Shown here: one piece after another, positions 8,052-16,170 of the stretch
Position numbering within the stretch: position 1 is the stretch's first letter
Layout: every line of letters begins with the position of its first letter
Assembly: GCF_018613195.1 (NCBI RefSeq)
Contig: NZ_JAGGQQ010000023.1
Span: 1-64,000, forward strand
Source of the DNA: Bacillus sp. ISL-45
Lineage (GTDB): Bacteria > Bacillota > Bacilli > Bacillales > Cytobacillaceae
Direction of reading: 5' to 3'
Length of the DNA stretch: 64,000 bases
Program-made: the position numbers and the translations under genes
The notes under the pieces: generated by a model
Told to the model about the DNA's origin: nothing
The model's database searches: none
The model's input: only the letters and a program-made list of their open reading frames with translations

Positions 8052-8160
8052 TAAACCAAAAAAGTGAAATCCCCTCTCTCCGGCCAATTCTTTCCTAAAT
8101 GGAAACTGATATAGAATCTCCTTTCTTTGCGAAACCTAAAAATAAAAAAGGAGGATTAAG

Positions 8161-8301
8161 ATGAAGGATCAGTGCTTTTATTGTGCAAATTCTTTAGAAG
8201 AAAACTACCATCATGGCATCTTTACCATCGCTGATGAACAGGTAGACAAACCGCTCTGTCCTGATTGCTATAAGGATTGGCTTGAGGGGATAAAGGAATA
8301 G
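8161..8301 (+). CDS. small zinc-ribbon-like protein (46 aa)
   Basis: This short ORF has a very strong ribosome binding site (AAGGAGG, 7 bases before the ATG). It encodes 46 residues with two Cys pairs, C5-x2-C8 and C33-x2-C36, the arrangement of a minimal zinc knuckle. The middle is HHGIFTIADEQ. I do not recognise a named family, and function is unknown. It stands alone between the MITE-like element and a gene for an acidic protein. No clear terminator follows it, and 8302-8556 shows nothing else I can support. Confidence 0.7.
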   Translation: MKDQCFYCANSLEENYHHGIFTIADEQVDKPLCPDCYKDWLEGIKE

Positions 8302-8556
8302 GGGCCGAGCAGTTTTATAGCAGGTAAAGACTCTCAATCATATTCCTGTCCAAACACGTGCTTATTGCAGTTCGATTTTGTACCTATTCACCAAATCCAG
8401 ATCGAAACTGTACGTACTCCGGCTAAAATATATCCTCAAATGCAATCCGTGAAATGCACTAAACACTCCTGCCCCCAATTTCCTAATACTGGCTTAGGGG
8501 ATTTTTTCCCGGCAGGGCAAACTAGTCAATGATTACTGATGAAGGGAATGATTTCA

Positions 8557-9264
8557 ATGTCAATGGAATGGTTTGATCGAGTAGTTGGAGAATTGCAGGA
8601 TCATCTAGAATCCATTTGTGAAAAATATGACCAGGATGGCCAAATGGCTGTTGAAAGAGGGTCAAAGCATCCGAGAATCGAGTTTTTTGTGGATTATGAG
8701 GATGGGGAGAGAGAGTATTTTTACACATTGTATTTTGATCCGCACAATGAGGAGTTTTATACTGAAACAATTGATGATGAACTTGAGCAGCCGGCACGAG
8801 TCATTCTCTCCGATATTGACGATATTGTCGATGCCGTACATGAAGGTTTCCATGATTATATTAATGATGATGATGACGGGATTGACATCGTTTATTCAGC
8901 AGAGGATGATGACGATACACTTTATGTCGATACGACCGAAGATGAGGGCATCGATGATATGGATGATGAGCTATATATGGCTGAAATTGTAGATGAAGAT
9001 GATATTCTCGAAGAAGTTGATGTAGAGTGGGAAACTCCTGAGGTCACTGCCTTCCTCATGGAAGATGATGTGGAAGTGACGTATCAATTCGGGCTTGTGC
9101 ATGACACAGGAGACGGTGTGCTTCGCCGCGTCAACCGTATTTGGACGGAAGATGACGAACTGATTAAAGACGAAACAAACTTCATTTTTACAAAAGAAGA
9201 AGCACCTACAATCATTGCAATGATTGCCAGCCATATGGATTCCATGCAGGGATACGACGATTAA
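8557..9264 (+). CDS. hypothetical, strongly acidic protein (235 aa)
   Basis: I do not recognise this protein. It is very rich in Asp and Glu (runs such as NDDDDGIDIVYSAEDDDD), has no signal peptide or membrane segment, and has few basic residues. The N-terminal part (about 1-90) alternates hydrophobic and charged residues and looks folded. The middle is nearly pure acid. The C-terminal 70 residues (FGLVHDTGDGVLRRVNRIW onward) look folded again. The acidic segment could bind cations or mimic nucleic acid, which is speculation. Upstream in-frame ATGs exist at 8539 and 8548. The ATG at 8557 has AAGGGA nine bases before it and is preferred. Confidence 0.75.
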   Translation: MSMEWFDRVVGELQDHLESICEKYDQDGQMAVERGSKHPRIEFFVDYEDGEREYFYTLYFDPHNEEFYTETIDDELEQPARVILSDIDDIVDAVHEGFHDYINDDDDGIDIVYSAEDDDDTLYVDTTEDEGIDDMDDELYMAEIVDEDDILEEVDVEWETPEVTAFLMEDDVEVTYQFGLVHDTGDGVLRRVNRIWTEDDELIKDETNFIFTKEEAPTIIAMIASHMDSMQGYDD

Positions 9265-9268
9265 TGCT

Positions 9269-9306
9269 AAAGACGGAGGTATGCACCATTTCCTCCGTCT
9301 TTTTAC
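9269..9306 (+). terminator. terminator after acidic protein gene
   Basis: AAAGACGGAGG (9269-9279) pairs with CCTCCGTCTTT (9292-9302), followed by T residues. Confidence 0.88.
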
Positions 9307-9504
9307 TTTATGCTGTCACAAGGTTTCTCCTCTTGATAAAAGGCCCCATGACTACCCCAAAAAATTCAGATGATCCTCCCCCTATTCCATGCCCCCTTTT
9401 CTCATCCAAAAGTTGTAGGAAAACTTCAAGCTTTCTCCTGAGGGAAATTTTGGTCATTCCCATTATGCTTAAAACAACAAGCCAATAAGGAGAGATGATA
9501 GAAA

Positions 9505-10221
9505 ATGAATAAAAAAGTAATCATGATAACAGGTGCCTCTAAAGGTTTAGGAAAAGCATTAACAATGGCTTTTGCGAAGGAAGGAGCAAGACTTGCCATC
9601 TGCTCGAGGTCCGAGAAAATCCTGGAGAAGGTCAAACGCGAAGCCGAGGGTTTAGGTGCTGAAGTATTGGCGATACGAGCGGATGTATCACTGCCAGGGG
9701 ATGTGGAACGTTTCGTAGCTTTAACCCAGGAAGTATATGGACAAATAGATGTGCTGATTAATAATGCATCCATCGTAGGTCCAAGTCCAATACCTCTTCT
9801 TCTAGACTACCCTGAAGATGATTTTGCAGAGGTGTTAAGAGTGAATGTAGTCTCCGCATTTCTAGTCAGCCGGAGAGTCATCCCTGTCATGCTTGAGCGT
9901 AATGAAGGTTCTATTATCAATGTGACGTCCGAGGCCGGTCATGTTGGCTATGCAGGCTGGGGCGCATATGGAATTTCAAAATTCGCTGTAGAAGGCCTTA
10001 CTCAAACATGGGCAGATGAGTTAAGCCATACCAATGTCCGTGTAAATATGGTAGACCCTGGTGAGATGGACACTGAAATGCATCAATTGGCTGTTCCTGA
10101 TTGCGATTATCCTTTAGCAAAACCAGAGGATGTGGTGAATATTTTCCTTCATTTAGCCTCAGATCAGTCTAGAGGCATAAATGGCCAGCGCTTTGAAGCT
10201 CAATCAGAGGAGGAATTGTAA
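9505..10221 (+). CDS. short-chain dehydrogenase/reductase (SDR)
   Basis: This is a classical SDR of 238 residues. It has the nucleotide-binding motif TGASKGLG (9-16), NNAS (86-89) and the catalytic S142, Y155, K159 set (YxxxK as YGISK). CSRS after the second strand (33-36) suggests an NADP preference. The substrate is unknown. The ribosome binding site is AAGGAG. It is the first gene of a five-gene operon, its stop overlaps the next start (TAATG), and its C-terminus is followed by a QueA paralogue. The context suggests a shared small-molecule or nucleoside-like modification step, but this is inference. Confidence 0.9.
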   Translation: MNKKVIMITGASKGLGKALTMAFAKEGARLAICSRSEKILEKVKREAEGLGAEVLAIRADVSLPGDVERFVALTQEVYGQIDVLINNASIVGPSPIPLLLDYPEDDFAEVLRVNVVSAFLVSRRVIPVMLERNEGSIINVTSEAGHVGYAGWGAYGISKFAVEGLTQTWADELSHTNVRVNMVDPGEMDTEMHQLAVPDCDYPLAKPEDVVNIFLHLASDQSRGINGQRFEAQSEEEL

Positions 10222-11243
10222 TGGAAACTGGAGTACTGGATTTTTTTCTGCCCGAATACCTAAATGCGAACCTTCCTCCTGAAAAAAGAGGCATAAGAAG
10301 GGATCAAGTGAGGTTAATGACGCTGAACCGGAAAACTGGCGAAATGAAACATGACCGTTTTTTCAATCTCCCCCATTTTCTTCAGCCTGGAGATTTAATC
10401 ATTTTAAATAACAGCCGCACCATCCCTGCTTCTTTACAAGGGGAGTGGTTAAGACGAGGATTTCAACTTTCCCCAAGAGTGGAAATCCGTTTAGCCAGAC
10501 GGGTTTTTGATGACACCTGGGAGGCTCTCATCATCGCAGACTCTGTCAGAGTGGGTGATTCTCTGCATTTCTCCGGAAAACTGACTGCTAAGGTAATCGC
10601 TGAGACAGAGACACCCCCGTTAAAGACCGTAAAATTCAATAAAAGCGGGAGTGAATTATTAAATCTAATCTATGTTCTTGGTGCTCCGATCCGGTATGAA
10701 TATATCGAACAACCATGGGACTTGAATTATTATCAAAATGTCTTTGCCACCCACCCTGGTTCTGTGGAAATGCCCTCTGCCGGCAGAGCGTTCAGCTGGG
10801 AGCTTCTATTTGAAATGAAGAAGGAAGGGATTCAAATTGATTTCATTCAATTGCACACAGGGCTTAGCTATTTGCTGGAGGATCATGTTGATCCCAAAGA
10901 AAATCATGAGGAGTATCATATATCCGAACAAACTATGGAAAAAATCCTTAAGGCTCATTCTTCTGGCAAAAGAGTAATCGCAGTTGGAACGACTGTCGTC
11001 CGTGCCCTCGAAAGTGCAGCGAGAAATGGAGAACTCTCAGGTGCTACAAAGTTATATATTAATCAACAGTCTTCTCTTAAAATAGTAGATGGAATCATTA
11101 CTGGGCTGCACGAGCCAAAGGCTAGCCATCTTGATATGCTGACGGCCTTTGTATCAGAAAATCACTTGCTTCATGCCTATCATCAAGCGATCCACGAAGG
11201 CTATTTATGGCATGAGTTCGGTGATATGAATCTAATCATATAA
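10221..11243 (+). CDS. diverged QueA-like SAM:tRNA ribosyltransferase-isomerase paralogue
   Basis: This 340-residue protein has the overall QueA motif layout: LNNSRTIPA (62-70), PGSVEMPSAGRAFS (179-192), LHTGLSY (211-217) and VGTTVVRALES (255-265). Each motif is clearly altered from canonical QueA (LNDTRVLPA, EPGSAAAPTAGLHF, LHVGLGTF, VGTTSVRTLES). Canonical QueA transfers ribose from SAM to preQ1 in tRNA to make epoxyqueuosine, and in Bacillus it sits with ruvAB and tgt. This copy is translationally coupled to an SDR and followed by a VOC protein and a two-component system. A changed substrate is likely, but the assignment is by family only. Confidence 0.8.
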   Translation: METGVLDFFLPEYLNANLPPEKRGIRRDQVRLMTLNRKTGEMKHDRFFNLPHFLQPGDLIILNNSRTIPASLQGEWLRRGFQLSPRVEIRLARRVFDDTWEALIIADSVRVGDSLHFSGKLTAKVIAETETPPLKTVKFNKSGSELLNLIYVLGAPIRYEYIEQPWDLNYYQNVFATHPGSVEMPSAGRAFSWELLFEMKKEGIQIDFIQLHTGLSYLLEDHVDPKENHEEYHISEQTMEKILKAHSSGKRVIAVGTTVVRALESAARNGELSGATKLYINQQSSLKIVDGIITGLHEPKASHLDMLTAFVSENHLLHAYHQAIHEGYLWHEFGDMNLII

Positions 11244-11256
11244 TAGGAGGTAGTTT

Positions 11257-11622
11257 ATGCGCCTTCATCATTTCGGCCTGGAAGTGACCAATCTTGAAGA
11301 CTCCATAAAATTTTACACAGACTTATTGGGATTAGAGATGGAAAGCAGGCATTCTTTTCTGGGGGAAGATATCGCATTCTTAGCATCAGGTCATTTCCGG
11401 CTTGAATTGGTATATCCTCCACAAAGCACACACTCTACTCATCTATGTTTTGAAGTTTCCGACCTTCAGCAAGTTATCAAAACCTTAGGTTCAGACAAGA
11501 TTGCAGAAGGACCTTATAAACTTGATACTGGCTGGGAAACTGTCTTTTATGAAGGTCCCAATCATGAAGTGATCGAATTTTTACAGCTGTCACCTCCTCA
11601 CAAAGCGGGCACCAGTTTTTAA
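11257..11622 (+). CDS. VOC-family (glyoxalase/dioxygenase fold) protein
   Basis: This is a single VOC module of 121 residues made of two beta-alpha-beta-beta-beta repeats. The likely metal ligands are all present in the canonical positions: H5, E50, H62 and E107. The family includes glyoxalase I, fosfomycin resistance enzymes and epimerases, and the exact reaction cannot be told from sequence. A good ribosome binding site (AGGAGG) lies upstream, and only 13 bp separate it from the QueA-like gene, so it belongs to the same operon. Confidence 0.88.
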   Translation: MRLHHFGLEVTNLEDSIKFYTDLLGLEMESRHSFLGEDIAFLASGHFRLELVYPPQSTHSTHLCFEVSDLQQVIKTLGSDKIAEGPYKLDTGWETVFYEGPNHEVIEFLQLSPPHKAGTSF

Positions 11623-11684
11623 TCCACTATTGAAAAATGAGCTATAATGACATTAGATAACAGGACGGTGAAGGAGATGCGGGA

Positions 11685-12803
11685 ATGACTGAGGAAACGC
11701 AATATGAAGAAATCGGCATCCTTAAAGAAATTGCAGAGCTGTTAAACGAAGGAACAGATACGAAGACCATGCTGTCAGATGTCCTGAAAAGGCTTTTGCA
11801 TGTGACAGGATTTCAAATAGGCTGGATCTTTCTTATTGACGCTGACAGAAAACAAGAACTTACGGCAGATTTCGCTCTTCCACCCGCTTTAGCAATGAAT
11901 CAGAAGGAGAGAATGTGCCACGGCGAGTGCTGGTGTGTGAATAAATACAATAACCATACATTAAATAAAGCAACGAATATCATTGAATGTAAGCGAATTG
12001 AAGACGCAATCGATGAAGGAGCAGGGGACACCTGTGGATTGACTCATCACGCTACTGTCCCCCTCCGGGCAGGAAATGAACGCTTCGGCTTATTGAATGT
12101 AGGTTCACCAAACAAAAAACATTTTAATAGGAATGAGCTTGCCCTGCTTGAAGCTATTGCCTATCAAATTGGTACAGCGTTGAAACGCATCAAACTCACT
12201 CAGCGCGAACAGGAAACAGCTCTTATTGCTGAAAGAAACCGGCTTGCGCGGGACCTGCATGATTCCGTGAACCAGCTATTGTTTTCTCTCAGCCTGACTG
12301 CCAGAGCGGGAGTGGAAATGACAGAGGATGTAGAAGTGAAACAAACATTTAGCTATATGCAGGATTTGACCCAGGAAGCACTTGGGGAGATGAGATCACT
12401 CATTTGGCAGCTGAAACCTCAAGGTCTGGAGAATGGACTCGTCAGTGCATTAAAAAGTTATGGGGAAATGCTTGGTCTGACTACAGAAGCTAAGGTAACG
12501 GGAGCAACTAGCATGCCTGGAAAAGCAGAGGAAGCCTTATGGCGAATTGGGCAAGAAGCGATCGCCAATTGCAAAAAACATTCCGGGGCCACAGATGTAT
12601 TTATATCTCTTCATGCTTCCGGAAATGAGGCCATTTTAACCATTAAGGATAAGGGCTGCGGCTTTCACTATAATGAAGACCTCTTTATTCCTTCATTAGG
12701 ATTAAAGAGCATGAAAGCAAGGACAGAAGCACTGAACGGACTATTTCAATTGCGAAGCCAATTGGGAAGTGGAACCGAAATAAAGATAACCATTCCACTC
12801 TAG
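11685..12803 (+). CDS. GAF-domain sensor histidine kinase with conserved cysteines
   Basis: This 372-residue soluble NarL-class kinase has an N-terminal GAF domain (about 25-170), a HisKA_3 domain with phospho-acceptor H192 (ARDLHDSVNQ) and an HATPase_c domain (RIGQEAIANCKKH N-box, KDKGCGF G-box). The GAF domain holds C78, C82, C84, C102 and C117 in the pattern CHGECWC...ECKR...DTC. It resembles YhcY of B. subtilis and AirS of Staphylococcus aureus, where GAF cysteines bind a [2Fe-2S] cluster for oxygen or redox sensing. Iron-sulfur binding here is inferred. The partner regulator follows after 12 bp. Confidence 0.88.
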   Translation: MTEETQYEEIGILKEIAELLNEGTDTKTMLSDVLKRLLHVTGFQIGWIFLIDADRKQELTADFALPPALAMNQKERMCHGECWCVNKYNNHTLNKATNIIECKRIEDAIDEGAGDTCGLTHHATVPLRAGNERFGLLNVGSPNKKHFNRNELALLEAIAYQIGTALKRIKLTQREQETALIAERNRLARDLHDSVNQLLFSLSLTARAGVEMTEDVEVKQTFSYMQDLTQEALGEMRSLIWQLKPQGLENGLVSALKSYGEMLGLTTEAKVTGATSMPGKAEEALWRIGQEAIANCKKHSGATDVFISLHASGNEAILTIKDKGCGFHYNEDLFIPSLGLKSMKARTEALNGLFQLRSQLGSGTEIKITIPL

Positions 12804-12815
12804 GGGGAGAATACA

Positions 12816-13457
12816 ATGAGTATACGCATATTAATCGCAGACGATCATCATGTTGTCCGAAGAGGCCTCGTCTTTTTCCTTAAAACACAAAAGGACCTTG
12901 AAATTATCGGAGAAGCCGAAAATGGCAGGAAAGTGATTGAAATGGCAAAGGAGCTCAAGCCCGATATTATCCTAATGGACTTAGCCATGCCTGAAATGGA
13001 TGGAATACAAGCTACGAAGATCATTAAAGAAGAAGAACCAGGCATTAAAATCATGATCCTCACCAGTTTCTCCGACCAGGATCATGTCATCCCCGCACTT
13101 GAAGCAGGTGCCTCCGGATTTCAATTGAAGGATATCCAGCCTGATGAACTTGTTGCATCCATCAAGAAAATGGTTAAGGGAGAAAACCAGCTTCATCCTA
13201 AAGCCACTTCACATTTACTAGCCAATTTATCACACAGCAATAATCCAAAAAAGAATTTCCTAGAAGAATTAACGAAAAGAGAACTGGAAGTCTTAAAAGA
13301 AATCGCTAAAGGAAAGAGCAATAAAGAGATTGCCGCCTCTTTGTATATTACGGAAAAAACGGTAAAGACCCATGTATCTAACTTGCTGGGGAAACTCGAG
13401 CTGGCCGATCGAACACAGGCTGCCCTTTTTGCTGTGAAAAATAAATTGGTGAATTAA
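12816..13457 (+). CDS. NarL/LuxR-type response regulator
   Basis: This 213-residue regulator has a receiver domain (1-120) with the acidic pocket D9-D10, phospho-acceptor D55 (ILMDLAMPEMDG) and Lys in FQLKD. A LuxR-type helix-turn-helix follows at about 148-208 (LTKRELEVLKEIAKGKSNKEIA). It is the partner of the kinase just upstream, and the pair resembles YhcYZ/AirSR. A GGGGGAGA ribosome binding site lies upstream. It ends the operon, and a strong bidirectional terminator separates it from rpsI. Confidence 0.92.
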   Translation: MSIRILIADDHHVVRRGLVFFLKTQKDLEIIGEAENGRKVIEMAKELKPDIILMDLAMPEMDGIQATKIIKEEEPGIKIMILTSFSDQDHVIPALEAGASGFQLKDIQPDELVASIKKMVKGENQLHPKATSHLLANLSHSNNPKKNFLEELTKRELEVLKEIAKGKSNKEIAASLYITEKTVKTHVSNLLGKLELADRTQAALFAVKNKLVN

Positions 13458-13527
13458 GAAGTCGCCATGATAGCAGAAGCTACAAGCTCTGCAATGAACA
13501 TGGCTGTCCCGATGCAGAATTCAAGAA

Positions 13528-13566
13528 TAAAAAAGCTCCCAGCCAAATTGGTTGGGAGCTTTTTTG
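13528..13566. terminator. bidirectional terminator between response regulator and rpsI
   Basis: AAGCTCCCAGCC (13533-13544) pairs with GGTTGGGAGCTT (13550-13561), with A-rich sequence on one side and T-rich on the other, so it can stop transcription from both strands. Confidence 0.92.
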
Positions 13567-13578
13567 AAGCGCCAAAAA

Positions 13579-13971
13579 TTAACGCTTTGAGAACTGAGGT
13601 GCACGACGAGCGCCTTTAAGACCGTATTTCTTACGTTCTTTCATACGAGCGTCACGAGTCAGCAGTCCAGCACGCTTAAGTGTTGGACGGAATTCTGGAT
13701 CAGCTTGAAGCAATGCACGAGAGATGCCGTGACGGATTGCGCCAGCCTGGCCAGTGTATCCACCGCCATTTACGTTAACGTGGATATCGTAGCTTCCTAC
13801 AGTTTCAGTAGCAACAAGCGGCTGCTTAACTACTTCACGTAGAGCTGCGAATGGGATATAATCTTCAATTTCACGATCGTTGATTGTAATTTTTCCAGTG
13901 CCTGGTACTAAACGAACTCGCGCAACGGAGCTCTTACGACGACCGGTACCGATATATTGAACCTGTGCCAA
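13579..13971 (-). CDS. rpsI: 30S ribosomal protein S9
   Basis: S9 has 130 residues, begins [20 protein letters not shown] and ends with the basic tail RRAPQFSKR that reaches toward the P-site tRNA. The start is a TTG at 13971 with AAGGAGG seven bases away. It follows rplM by 20 bp and is co-transcribed with it from the L13-leader promoter. Confidence 0.98.
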   Translation of the reverse strand: MAQVQYIGTGRRKSSVARVRLVPGTGKITINDREIEDYIPFAALREVVKQPLVATETVGSYDIHVNVNGGGYTGQAGAIRHGISRALLQADPEFRPTLKRAGLLTRDARMKERKKYGLKGARRAPQFSKR

Positions 13972-13991
13972 GTTAATTACCTCCTTAATAA

Positions 13992-14429
13992 TTATCCGCG
14001 AAGTTCGTAAACTTCAGGTTGTTGTGCTTGATGTGGATGCTCGTTACCAGCATATACATGAAGCTTTTTAAACATTTGGCGTCCAAGAGAGTTCTTTGGA
14101 AGCATACCTTTGATTGCAAGTTCAAGCATCTTTTCAGCGTAGTTTGTACGCATTTCAAGAGCTGTTCTTTGCTTCAATCCACCTGGGTGCATTGTGTGGC
14201 GGTAGTAGATTTTGTCAGTCAATTTCTTACCAGTTAGTTCGATCTGAGAAGCGTTGATGATGATTACGTGATCACCAGTGTCAACATGTGGTGTGAAAGT
14301 TGGTTTATGTTTACCACGCAGAATAGCTGCAACTTCAGTTGAAAGGCGACCTAGAGTCTTGCCTGCAGCGTCAACTACGTACCATTTACGCTCGATATTG
14401 TTGGCATTTGCCATAAACGTTGTACGCAT
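13992..14429 (-). CDS. rplM: 50S ribosomal protein L13
   Basis: L13 has 145 residues, the same length as in B. subtilis, with the signature [20 protein letters not shown]. It is an early assembly protein of the 50S subunit that contacts 23S rRNA. The start at 14429 is preceded by TTTAGGAGGG. It is the first gene of the rplM-rpsI operon and lies behind a structured leader, so autogenous control is likely. Confidence 0.98.
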   Translation of the reverse strand: MRTTFMANANNIERKWYVVDAAGKTLGRLSTEVAAILRGKHKPTFTPHVDTGDHVIIINASQIELTGKKLTDKIYYRHTMHPGGLKQRTALEMRTNYAEKMLELAIKGMLPKNSLGRQMFKKLHVYAGNEHPHQAQQPEVYELRG

Positions 14430-14486
14430 GAGTTTCCCTCCTAAATAGTCAAAAAAAAATCAAGTTCATTTTGGTATATTTTCAAA

Positions 14487-14516
14487 CACGATAAAGCTCT
14501 TCCGGGGCTGATCGTG
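14487..14516 (-). promoter_or_regulatory. L13 leader hairpin
   Basis: On the minus strand CACGAT...ATCGTG encloses AGCCCCGGAAGAGCT, a pattern matching the known L13 leader of Bacillales. It lies in the rplM 5' UTR between the promoter and the ribosome binding site and probably mediates autoregulation. Confidence 0.7.
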
Positions 14517-14539
14517 GGTTTAAAATACATACATATGAT

Positions 14540-14568
14540 ATCTTAACCTGTGGTTGAGATATTGTCAA
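14540..14568 (-). promoter_or_regulatory. rplM-rpsI promoter
   Basis: A perfect -35 TTGACA (14563-14568) and a -10 TAAGAT (14540-14545) are separated by 17 bp. It lies just downstream of truA. Confidence 0.88.
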
Positions 14569-14602
14569 CACCAGGATTAGTTGTCATATCATTTTTTTAA
14601 AA

Positions 14603-15367
14603 TTAATTTTCGAATCGATGATCCTTATCGTTATAAAAAACCTTCCACAGATACAGTCCGTGTCCAGGAGCCGTCTTGCCGGCCTGGGTACGGTCTTGGT
14701 CCTCAAGGAGCTGCTGCATGCTGTCGGCCGCTCTTCTGCCTGACCCGACCTCCAGCAATGTCCCTACTAGGATCCTTACCATATTATATAAAAACCCATC
14801 ACCGACAAACCTGAAGACCAGCAGACCGTTCTCTTCAAAAATATCGATTTCCTGCAATGTCCTCACACGGTCTTCCACTTCGGTCTTGGCTGAGCAAAAA
14901 CTAGTGAAATCATGTGTGCCAAGAAGCAGCCTTGCCGCCTCTCTCATTACTTCGAGATCAAGTTCATACTGGAACTGGTAGGCATAGTTCCGCTTGAAAG
15001 GGTTGCGAAACTTTGATAACAGCAAAAAATAACGGTACTCCTTGCCGGCTGCGTCAAAGCGTGCATGAAAATCCGGCCTCGCATGTTCTACTAAGCTAAC
15101 AGCAATATCATCAGGCAATAATGAATTGAGCGCGATTTGCCACCTGGCAGGCTCTATTTCTAGTGTTGAGTCAAAGTGGATCACCTGGCCGCGTGCATGG
15201 ACTCCTGCGTCCGTACGGCCTGAAGCACTGACCCTGATGCTTTTACCCTTGTTCAGCTTTGCAAGGGCCTTTTCAAGCTCACCCTGGACCGTCCTTTTGC
15301 CCGGCTGTACCTGGTAGCCGGAAAAACTGGTACCATCATATGAAACTGTGCATTTAATTCGCGGCAT
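14603..15367 (-). CDS. truA: tRNA pseudouridine(38-40) synthase TruA
   Basis: TruA has 254 residues and converts U38-U40 in the anticodon arm of many tRNAs to pseudouridine. The catalytic Asp is D53 in the motif SGRTDAGVHA (49-58). The start ATG at 15367 lies five bases after the ecfT stop with AGAGGG before it, so truA is the last gene of the ecfA1-ecfA2-ecfT-truA operon, as in B. subtilis. Confidence 0.96.
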   Translation of the reverse strand: MPRIKCTVSYDGTSFSGYQVQPGKRTVQGELEKALAKLNKGKSIRVSASGRTDAGVHARGQVIHFDSTLEIEPARWQIALNSLLPDDIAVSLVEHARPDFHARFDAAGKEYRYFLLLSKFRNPFKRNYAYQFQYELDLEVMREAARLLLGTHDFTSFCSAKTEVEDRVRTLQEIDIFEENGLLVFRFVGDGFLYNMVRILVGTLLEVGSGRRAADSMQQLLEDQDRTQAGKTAPGHGLYLWKVFYNDKDHRFEN

Positions 15368-15372
15368 AATGA

Positions 15373-16170
15373 TTACCCTCTTAAGATGGTTAATAGGATC
15401 GTGACAGCGGCCAGGAACAGAATCAGCATCGTATCCGGCACTCCCCAGGTCAGCTGGCGGTATTTGGTACGGCCTTCGCCGCCCTTGTAGCCCCGTGCTT
15501 CCATTGCGACTGCCAGTTCTTCGGCCCGCTTGAATGAACTGATGAACAGCGGGATCAGCAATGGAACAATCGCCTTGATCCGTTCTTTGATTGGACCGCT
15601 GTTATACTCCACTCCCCTGGCTGTTTGAGCCTTCATGATTTTGTCAGTCTCCTGCATGAGCGTCGGAATGAATCTCAAGGAAATCGACATCATCAATGCC
15701 AGCTCATGGACGGGGAATTTCAACTTCTTTAAAGGATTCAGCAACGTCTCCAGTCCATCTGTAATCTCAATTGGAGTAGTGGTCAAGGTCAAAAGTGACG
15801 TGATCAGAATCAGCAGCAGGAACCTTAGTGAAATAAAGATACCCTGCCTTAACCCCTCTTCATATATTTTCAGCCATCCCAGTTCGAAGATGACATCGCC
15901 TTCCTTGGTCATAAAGATATGGAGCAGGAACGTGAAAATCACCAGCAAGAATACGGGCTTGAGACCGCCGTATAAGAATCGCAGCGGAACCTTTGACAAA
16001 CCTACCATGATAAGAGTATAAGCAGCTAAAACTCCATACGTAACCACATTATTCGCGATAAACACGACGATGACGAAAAGGAAGACAGTGATTAACTTCG
16101 AACGCGGATCCATCCGATGAAGAATGGAATCTCCCGGCACGTAACGGCCAAAAATCATTTTCTCCATCAT
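15373..16170 (-). CDS. ecfT: energy-coupling factor transporter transmembrane protein EcfT
   Basis: This 265-residue membrane protein has about five to six hydrophobic segments. It carries the two Ala-Arg-Gly coupling motifs of EcfT (QTARGVEYN and MEARGYKGG), which bind grooves of the two ATPases. EcfT links the A1A2 ATPase dimer to various substrate-binding S components for vitamin uptake. Its ATG overlaps the ecfA2 stop by four bases (ATGA), giving coupled synthesis. Confidence 0.96.
   Translation of the reverse strand: MMEKMIFGRYVPGDSILHRMDPRSKLITVFLFVIVVFIANNVVTYGVLAAYTLIMVGLSKVPLRFLYGGLKPVFLLVIFTFLLHIFMTKEGDVIFELGWLKIYEEGLRQGIFISLRFLLLILITSLLTLTTTPIEITDGLETLLNPLKKLKFPVHELALMMSISLRFIPTLMQETDKIMKAQTARGVEYNSGPIKERIKAIVPLLIPLFISSFKRAEELAVAMEARGYKGGEGRTKYRQLTWGVPDTMLILFLAAVTILLTILRG

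Noticed and set aside
9264-9488. A 74-codon plus-strand ORF after the acidic protein gene
   Set aside because: It runs through the terminator hairpin, has no ribosome binding site and shows no recognisable protein pattern.
15126-15317. Long antisense ORFs inside truA, rpoB, rpoC and other core genes
   Set aside because: They are by-products of codon bias on the opposite strand of well-identified genes.
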